A model generated the notes under the pieces. That model was not told where the DNA came from. It worked only from the letters and a program-made list of their open reading frames with translations, and ran no database searches. From Branchiostoma floridae (Eukaryota; Chordata; Leptocardii; Amphioxiformes; Branchiostomatidae), in assembly GCF_000003815.2 (NCBI RefSeq), contig NC_049986.1, positions 16,109,172-16,173,171 on the forward strand: DNA of 64,000 bases, in the 5' to 3' direction. Positions 60,806 to 64,000 of this stretch are shown piece after piece. Position numbers and translations under genes: made by a program. Position 1 is the stretch's first letter. The number at the start of each line of letters is the position of its first letter.

Positions 60806-63802
60806 CTTTTAGCCACTTGGACACACATGACCACACACACACACACACAGACTTTTAACCATTTGGACACACAGACACACACACACACACACACATGCAC
60901 ACACACAAAGAGACAGGCTTTTGGGTGAAGTAACAAAACATTACTACTGTGCTATGGTGCTGTGGACTGACAGTAAACTCCTCCTGACCTTGATATCCTT
61001 GTCCCTACTGCTGAGTGCGTGCTGCAGCTGTTCTATCACAGCTTCCTTCTCCAGCAGAGCACGGGCATGCTCCTCAGCTGTGGCCTGCAGGTCGGCAGGA
61101 CAGAGATTGTGTTATACATTATCCATGGCAGAAATGCCTCCATATCTATGTGCCGTTTAAAAGGTTAAGTCTGTCCCACAGCCATTTTGCAGGTTGTGGG
61201 GGCAATGGGTTGTTACTAAATGCCTAGGGCAGGGTATTGGGAGGTGGAGCCCAACTCTCTCCTTCCGCTACCTTTTCATACCAAAAGAAACATCAGCAAA
61301 GTCAGGTAATCTTTTCTACTCCTGGGTGGAGAGAGGAAAATTCTTTAAAGTGCCTTTCCCAAGGGCACAACATTGGTGGCATAAGGGGATACTGACTTGC
61401 ATAAACTAATAGCATAAAACCTATATCATACAGAAGTGAGATTATATAAACTTTAAGAAAACTCAAATACTTACAGCATTGGTGCGCTGCTGGCTCTTGA
61501 GTTGGTTCAGAAGCTGTCTCAGTTCCACATCCTTCTCTTTGATTATACCATCAAGGTTCTAGGGAACGAGAAAACCATTTTAATTCACATCTGACCCATT
61601 CTGTCATTTAGCCATGTTCTAGTAGTGACGGGTTACCAGTGCAATGGCCAAGCAGTTGGTAGTTAAAGTAGTCACACTGAAGGCTTTAAAAATGGTACAT
61701 GCTGCTATCTATGCTTAGCACTCAGCATTTGGGAAAGAGTACAGCAGTTGAACACACACACTACTACCAGTGGACTGGCCCACTGATGTAGTGATTGGAC
61801 AAATGCTGTGTGACCCAGGGCCACAGAAACAGAGATGGGTGCTACGCAATGCACCATTTGGTGCTGGAAGGACTTTTTAAATCTAATCTGATAGTGAATT
61901 TGAAGAGTGGAAAGGCATTTCACTTAAGACCTATTCCTGACACGTTGCATTAGGCTTACATTGATGGTTTCCTCATTTCCAGCAAGAAGAGAGTTAGCTC
62001 GCTCCAGCTCTCTCTCTCGCTCACGCAGGCTGACCCTGAGGTGGCGAAGGTCATTCTCCTTGGCTTCTAAGGTGCGGAACTTCTCCTCTATTGCATCCTG
62101 GGAAAAAAGATATTCCATGATGTAAAAATCATGACTAGTCCAGGTAATACATAGTGTGATCTACAGTATAATCTTCTTTGAATCACCTGGAATCAGGTAT
62201 AAACCAACAGGTGAAGCAATCAATAAGTGGATAATTAGATTAAATTTTGGGTAAAAGTTTAGTCCTTTGTCGACGACAAGGATTTGGCTACAAACAGCTT
62301 TATTCACTTCTGCAACATTCTAAAACAAAAAGATACTTTCTCTAAAAGTGGTCTACAAGTACATAAAGTATTAATTCTTCTTTGGACTATAATAAGTTGT
62401 TAACATTTGAAATCTGTTTCGTCATCTTTTCTCATGAACTATCTCTAGGGATACAGTCACTCATCTTTGTACCAAAGCTGGAGATGCTTTTCCTAGCATC
62501 TTTACGATGAACTTAAACTCAGCGATAAAACCAATATTCAGTTCCCTTTAGAGAAACCCTACAACATTTGTATCAGTCATTTTTGTACAAAATAATGCCA
62601 ATAAACTGGGACATGAAAGTGTGCTTTTGGAAGCATTTTTATGATTGACTCTAACTCAGTATTGAAAACACATGTCTGTCCTTCCCCATGAGAGGTACTG
62701 TACTGAATGTTCACACCTCCACAGCCTTGTCGCGCTCCTTCAGCCGCTCTCTCAGCCGCTGGATGATGCTGTCCTTGTTCTCTGAGTAGGGCTGGAAGAC
62801 ATGAAGTAAGATGTAGATGTTACCATTGAGATAGAATAACTAAATCTTGTTCCAAGCTGTTGCACATGCAAGCAAGCCCTTCTGATATGGTTAACATTAT
62901 CAACTGATATTTGATTGTTCAACTAACATCATGCCTTTCCTGTACTTACAACCTCTTGGTCTGCCATACTCCTGGATGACCACGTGTAACCTCTAACCTC
63001 TGACCTGTTCTTACATGTTGAGTTCTCCTGCTCCTGAGCCATCTGCATGTACTCCTGTATGACCCAGTGTAAACTTTAACCCCTGATCTGTACTTACATT
63101 CCATGAGTTTGAGCCATCTACATGTACTCCTGGATGACCTACCATAACCTCTAACCCCTGACTTGTACTTCAAAAAGTTCAAAGTTACTTACATCCCGTG
63201 AGTTCTCCTGCTCCTGAGCCATCTGCATGTACTCCTGGATGACTTTGTCCTTCTCCTGGATGCTGGCAGACAATCTCTGGATGATCTGCTCTTTACTTTG
63301 TAGTTGTCTCTGAGTCTCCTCCAACTGGGTCTGACAAAGATGTACAGTAAGTTGCATGGCTTTCAGGCACTACGAATGTTGCAACAAATACTTTCCAACA
63401 AACTAATAGTAACCAAATGGATTCACCTTTTTAGACAAGTGCAATGATTATCATTTCCAACAGTCTTTCATATCTGGTAAGTGATTAAGCCGTGACCAAA
63501 TAGCGTCATTGCAGATGTAAACAGAAAGCAGAACTTAAGACTGGCTGTCTATGGAATCGTAGAGCATTGTATCACAATGTACCTTTGTACATGATCTTCT
63601 ATCCCCTTACCTTGTGTTGTTGGGTGATGTTTTCTCGATCCGTGTCTGCTCTAGACCTGGTATCCTTTAGCTGTTTCTGAAGGTCCCTCAGCTGCCTGTC
63701 CTTGTCCCTGAGGGCCTCGTCAGCCTGGTCGTCTGCCTCCTGAGCTGCCTGCTGGAGCTGGTCAATCTCCTGCTCCTTTTTTCTCAGGCTCTTTTTTAAT
63801 TG
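29201..63802 (-). CDS. CDK5RAP2: Centrosomin / CDK5RAP2 / myomegalin-family coiled-coil protein (35 exons, 5' end missing)
   Basis: Thirty-five exons were traced; nearly all junctions are GT-AG and phase-matched, giving about 2150 residues of almost continuous heptad coiled coil. 3'-most exons: 34757-34579, 33957-33787, 32976-32887, 31057-31009, 30821-30775, 29263-29201. They end in a segment of CM2 character: [31 protein letters not shown], then a short Ser/Pro tail and TAG. CM2 and the ERRIYQDLI-type segment are hallmarks of CDK5RAP2/PDE4DIP/Drosophila cnn. Family role: scaffolds of pericentriolar material and Golgi that recruit gamma-tubulin complexes through an N-terminal CM1 motif; CM2 targets centrosomes. 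CM1 is not in the window, so the gene continues to the right. One junction (40168 to 34757) is out of phase (0 to 1), so at least one exon is missing, probably in a gap. One exon uses a GC donor (41619). The amphioxus-grade gene may be co-orthologous to both vertebrate paralogues; the symbol denotes family. Confidence 0.82.
31407..31506. other. Assembly gap (100 N, unknown size)
   Basis: Exactly 100 N, the usual placeholder for a gap of unknown size. Left border of contig 31507-32753. Confidence 0.98.
31750..31775 (+). CDS. Candidate first exon of the transposon nuclease gene
   Basis: ATGGAGCCAGAAGTTCAG and 8 more bases, then GTAAGT. It lies about 45 bases after the AAGATGGCGG-complement motif. 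Splicing to an AG at about 32698 (CTGAG^TATGAGC) in phase 2 keeps the frame open to the contig end. Tentative. Confidence 0.4.
32328..32523. mobile_element. Short inverted-repeat element, TAGCCTGGTA family, nested in the transposon
   Basis: Ends TTAGCCTGGTAACCAT and ATGGTGACCAGGCTAAG are near-perfect inverted repeats; the interior is GC-rich and non-coding. Flanks show a degenerate TTAATAGT/AGAATAGT duplication. Same end sequence as the elements at 42126 and 58382. Confidence 0.75.
32754..32853. other. Assembly gap (100 N, unknown size)
   Basis: Right border of contig 31507-32753; followed by a poly-C run. Confidence 0.98.
33570..33770. mobile_element. Short inverted-repeat element, GGGGCCCGGCCGGGC family, copy 2
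   Basis: Left TCACATTTCC followed by GGGGCCCGGCCGGGC; right GCCCGGCCAGGCCCC followed by GGAAATGTGA. Same design as 6060-6278 but with different outer arm sequence, so an older or distinct subfamily. Confidence 0.75.
33911..34215. repeat. Three-copy tandem repeat (124-base period) covering an exon start
   Basis: AGGTGGAGGGAGGACA starts at 33911 (real exon), 34035 and 34159. Each unit holds the first ~17 codons of exon 33957-33787, its acceptor (CCATCCAG) and about 75 bases of intron. The two upstream units keep the acceptor and open frame ([10 protein letters not shown]) but then run into TGCAGTGTTAAT without a donor. Confidence 0.9.
35000..35099. other. Assembly gap (100 N, unknown size)
   Basis: Cuts the 5' part of the transposon nuclease gene. 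The contig 31507-32753 most likely belongs here. Confidence 0.98.
35100..37578 (+). CDS. Transposon protein: SWIM finger - YqaJ nuclease - two PHD fingers - Ulp1/C48-like domain
   Basis: Open from GTG 35152 to TAA 37578 (808 codons). The gap-edge sequence reads [12 protein letters not shown] in another frame, so one base seems missing near 35146-35152 (CCCC run). Domains, counted from 35152: SWIM zinc finger about 15-38 ([20 protein letters not shown]); a duplicated QNNTPTAQ linker; YqaJ-type recombinase nuclease about 225-400 with [14 protein letters not shown] and YYHQVQQQL supplying the D...ExK...Q metal-site residues; PHD finger about 456-505; second PHD about 535-587; C-terminal Ulp1-like cysteine-protease fold about 688-800 with GHW, LYDS and QQTNSSDCG giving a His-Asp-Gln-Cys set. 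Family: lambda-exonuclease-like YqaJ proteins process DNA ends; C48 proteases cleave SUMO-type conjugates; PHD fingers read histone tails. The combined role in transposition is inference. No introns in this part. Confidence 0.85.
37695..37895. repeat. Two-unit tandem repeat (~107 bases) between the transposon genes
   Basis: ATGATCAGAGTTGCAAAATA to GACAACCTCAGCTTTCA occurs twice, at about 37697 and 37802, nearly identical with a 4-base indel. It lies in the 3' UTR of the nuclease gene. Confidence 0.9.
37941..37946 (+). terminator. Polyadenylation signal for the transposon nuclease gene
   Basis: AATAAA 360 bases after the stop. Confidence 0.55.
38005..38010 (-). terminator. Polyadenylation signal for the transposase gene
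   Basis: TTTATT on the + strand (AATAAA on -), 220 bases after the transposase stop and 59 bases from the opposing signal, so the two transcripts end almost face to face. Confidence 0.55.
38230..39940 (-). CDS. THAP-domain DDE transposase (DDE_Tnp_4 type), ISL2EU family, frame-broken
   Basis: N-terminal THAP zinc finger from ATG 39940 ([15 protein letters not shown], then RRRLW, then CSRHFVSG in the next frame), giving the C2CH ligands. Downstream is a basic Lys/Arg-rich stretch, a 180-N gap (39210-39389), then an open frame 39209-38230. This contains an HTH segment ([18 protein letters not shown]) and the catalytic core: first Asp in VIIDCFEVF, second Asp in VLADRGFTI, Glu in [11 protein letters not shown]. 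Role: binds inverted repeats via THAP and catalyses excision and insertion. Frame breaks: a 9-A run near 39757 (8 would restore the frame) and a GAGA near 39468 (one GA fewer would restore it). The catalytic half is intact. Confidence 0.83.
39210..39389. other. Assembly gap (180 N) inside the transposase
   Basis: A sized gap between the THAP/basic part and the HTH-DDE part. The frames on both sides are open into it. Confidence 0.98.
39990..40051 (-). promoter_or_regulatory. Right inverted repeat and likely transposase promoter
   Basis: Reading inward from 40049: TCTCGGCTTTCA, then ATCCGCCATCTTTGTG about 50 bases before the THAP ATG. AAGATGGCGG is the YY1 core/initiator-type motif. The same two blocks, same spacing, occur at the left end at 31653-31712. 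Flanking AT is consistent with the 2-bp duplication of ISL2EU. Confidence 0.65.
40168..51442 (-). CDS. CDK5RAP2: Centrosomin-like gene: central region
   Basis: Exons: 51442-51321, 50704-50568, 50181-48738, 48093-47907, 46280-46004, 45339-45207, 44677-44513, 44039-43108, 42464-42295, 41804-41619, 41207-41017, 40623-40499, 40271-40168. The 1444-base exon 50181-48738 is the largest and encodes about 480 residues of coiled coil with Ser/Pro-rich breaks ([35 protein letters not shown]). Exon 44039-43108 is a low-complexity Ser/Gly/Gln linker with many SxxS/TP sites, flanked by coil. [11 protein letters not shown]-like and [15 protein letters not shown] segments match the family style. Confidence 0.83.
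40790..40890. repeat. Dispersed repeat, GCAGCTGGTTATATTACAC family, copy 2
   Basis: Same order of motifs as 20380-20525. It is followed by AAAACCACCGCAAAC, a fragment of the GCGGTGG element family. Confidence 0.75.
41613..41619 (-). other. Non-canonical GC splice donor
   Basis: Exon 41804-41619 ends CTGCAG followed by GCAAGT. Only this position keeps phase 0 with the next exon (41207); the nearby GTAGTG would shift the frame. GC-AG introns with CAG^GCAAGT are a known minor class. Confidence 0.75.
42126..42241. mobile_element. Hairpin element, TAGCCTGGTA family, perfect 9-bp target duplication
   Basis: Ends TAGCCTGGTATTC and GGATACTAGGCTA, with complementary interior (CTTCTGTC/GACAGCAGAG). 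Flanked by TCATAATCT at 42117-42125 and 42242-42250. Confidence 0.85.
42693..42865. mobile_element. Inverted-repeat element, TAATCTCCAAGCAGATCC family, copy 1, 9-bp duplication
   Basis: Ends TAATCTCCAAGCAGATCCTA and its complement GGATCTGCTTGGAGATTA; the arms extend through GCATAAGATAGTA. Flanked by GAATAAGGG at 42684-42692 and 42866-42874. No coding capacity. Confidence 0.88.
45834..45895 (-). pseudogene. Diverged partial copy of the 3' end of exon 46280-46004
   Basis: ACTGACCATCCAGCCTGTCC to CTGCCATCAT matches the exon's donor side (ACTGACCGTCCAGCCTGTCC) for about 60 bases, about 165 bases downstream in the intron. It keeps a GGTCAGT donor-like sequence. Confidence 0.8.
46404..46452 (-). 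pseudogene. Diverged partial copy of the 5' end of exon 46280-46004
   Basis: TAGTGTCCTTCTGGGGCAAC followed by GCTTGTCCTGTA resembles the exon's acceptor side (GTGTCCTTCTGGGGTGACAC, then CTGGTCCTG). With the 45834 copy it leaves fragments on both sides of the intact exon. Confidence 0.7.
48524..48681. repeat. Dispersed repeat, GTGCAATTAACTGGCTT family, copy 2
   Basis: Shares GCAATTATTCGGATGGTGCA, AATTAACAGAAGTGTGC and GTGCAATTAACTGGCTTCTA with 1741-1868. A more diverged relative may be at 60110-60185. Confidence 0.7.
50760..50977. mobile_element. Short palindromic element, GCGGTGGTTTTAAGTTCGCGGT family, copy 2
   Basis: Ends TACTGTAAATGCATTC and TTTCTGCATTTACAGTA are inverted; inside are two GCGGTGGTTTTAAGTTCGCG blocks. 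Opposite orientation to 8515-8717. Confidence 0.8.
51534..51689. mobile_element. Inverted-repeat element, TAATCTCCAAGCAGATCC family, copy 2
   Basis: Ends TAATGTCCAAGCAGATTCTA and TAGGATCTGCTTGGAGATTA. Flanks CTCAATTC and CTCAATCC form an 8-9 base duplication with one mismatch. Close in sequence to 42693-42865. Confidence 0.85.
53048..63802 (-). CDS. CDK5RAP2: Centrosomin-like gene: repeated short-exon coiled-coil region
   Basis: Exons: 63802-63611, 63330-63193, 62791-62717, 62097-61960, 61558-61475, 61084-60989, 60440-60336, 59834-59739, 58277-58182, 57877-57782, 57322-57190, 56557-56437, 56017-55942, 54819-54772, 53660-53553, 53119-53048. Most are phase 0 at both ends; four are exactly 96 bases and two are 138. 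Nearly every one ends in a charged motif such as ERDKAV, SRDKDI, ERDRML, DKDNML, DKDRTI or AKDDII. The pattern suggests growth by duplication of a 32-codon exon. Any one can be skipped or added without frame change. Confidence 0.85.
58382..58478. mobile_element. Hairpin element, TAGCCTGGTA family, perfect 9-bp target duplication
   Basis: 97 bases: arms TTGCCTGGGTACCAT...GATTTCTACCAGGGCTCCT with inverted AGGAGCCCTGGTAGAAATC...GGTACCAGGCTA. Flanked by GTCTACATA at 58373-58381 and 58479-58487. Confidence 0.88.
60747..60908. repeat. (CA)n microsatellite, three runs
   Basis: Pure CA from about 60747 to 60800, then shorter runs near 60832-60848 and 60871-60905, separated by two copies of an AGACTTTTAGCCATTTGGAC-like spacer. 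Intronic. Confidence 0.95.
62946..63235 (-). repeat. Tandem repeat made of the 3' end and donor of exon 63330-63193
   Basis: TACTCCTGGATGACC starts near 62968, 63051 and 63125, and the real exon's TACTCCTGGATGAC lies at 63231. Each unit (75-105 bases) carries GAGCCATCTGCATG exon sequence plus a CTTACAT donor complement and intron. So two to three decoy 3' exon ends with intact GTAAG donors lie downstream of the real one. Confidence 0.85.
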
Positions 63803-64000
63803 CTGAGGGGGACACCAATATCTTAGTTTGGTACTGCTTAGACCTTTTCCTCTCATTATTTAAAGCATTACTCCTTCAGCTTACATGTATGAAGTATAAA
63901 CTTCTCCATTATGCAGATGCTATTTGCAAATCTGTGGTTCATTTTAGGAGATAAAACTACACGAGCAACTGTTAATGCAATGTGCGCTAGTTATTAGAAG

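Noticed and set aside
60621-60936. Val-Cys and Thr-His repeat frames
   Set aside because: Translations of the (CA)n microsatellite.
1-64000. CRISPR arrays, bacterial operons, rRNA or tRNA genes
   Set aside because: No spaced identical repeats of CRISPR type; introns and repeats are clearly eukaryotic; no cloverleaf or rRNA core recognised by eye.

Overview
The window is animal genomic DNA: genes split by short phase-matched introns, many dispersed repeats and small inverted-repeat elements, and scaffold gaps. The gene content (parkin, a centrosomin/CDK5RAP2-type protein, a CYP2-type P450, lineage-specific kinase duplicates) and the repeat style suggest a lancelet (Branchiostoma) or another invertebrate deuterostome. 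The species assignment is inference.

Layout. 1-1260: a CACTCT-based minisatellite that changes strand across a gap. 2085-3152 (+): the last two exons of a CYP2-type cytochrome P450. 4248-15674 (-): a complete coding set for parkin in 11 exons (about 431 aa, Ubl-RING0-RING1-IBR-REP-RING2). Its introns hold a solo LTR, inverted-repeat elements, a duplicated exon and a 1.1 kb direct duplication. 16.9-23.6 kb (+): two tandem copies of a roughly 3 kb unit, each encoding a PDIK1L/STK35-like kinase with a hydrophobic C-terminal tail. 23.6-29.2 kb: repeats, then AT-rich DNA with no recognisable coding exon. 29201-63802 (-): at least 35 exons of a long coiled-coil protein of the centrosomin/CDK5RAP2/myomegalin family. 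It ends in a clear CM2-type segment and runs off the right edge before its N-terminus.

An autonomous two-gene DNA transposon of ISL2EU type sits inside an intron of the coiled-coil gene. On the + strand it encodes a SWIM-YqaJ nuclease-PHD-PHD-Ulp1-like protein. On the - strand it encodes a THAP-DDE transposase, and the two genes converge. Its left end, with the matching inverted repeat and first exons, lies on a separate contig (31507-32753) that appears to be placed one gap too early in the scaffold. Restoring the order gives an element of roughly 6 kb plus a gap, flanked by AT.

Recurring themes: (1) local tandem duplications that catch exon edges, in parkin and at three places in the centrosomin-like gene; (2) a family of short hairpin elements with TAGCCTGGTA-type ends, two of which have perfect 9-bp target duplications, plus a second family also with 9-bp duplications; (3) single-base and two-base frame breaks in the transposon genes, mostly next to homopolymers, which may be assembly errors or decay. 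All calls come from reading the sequence; no database search was possible.
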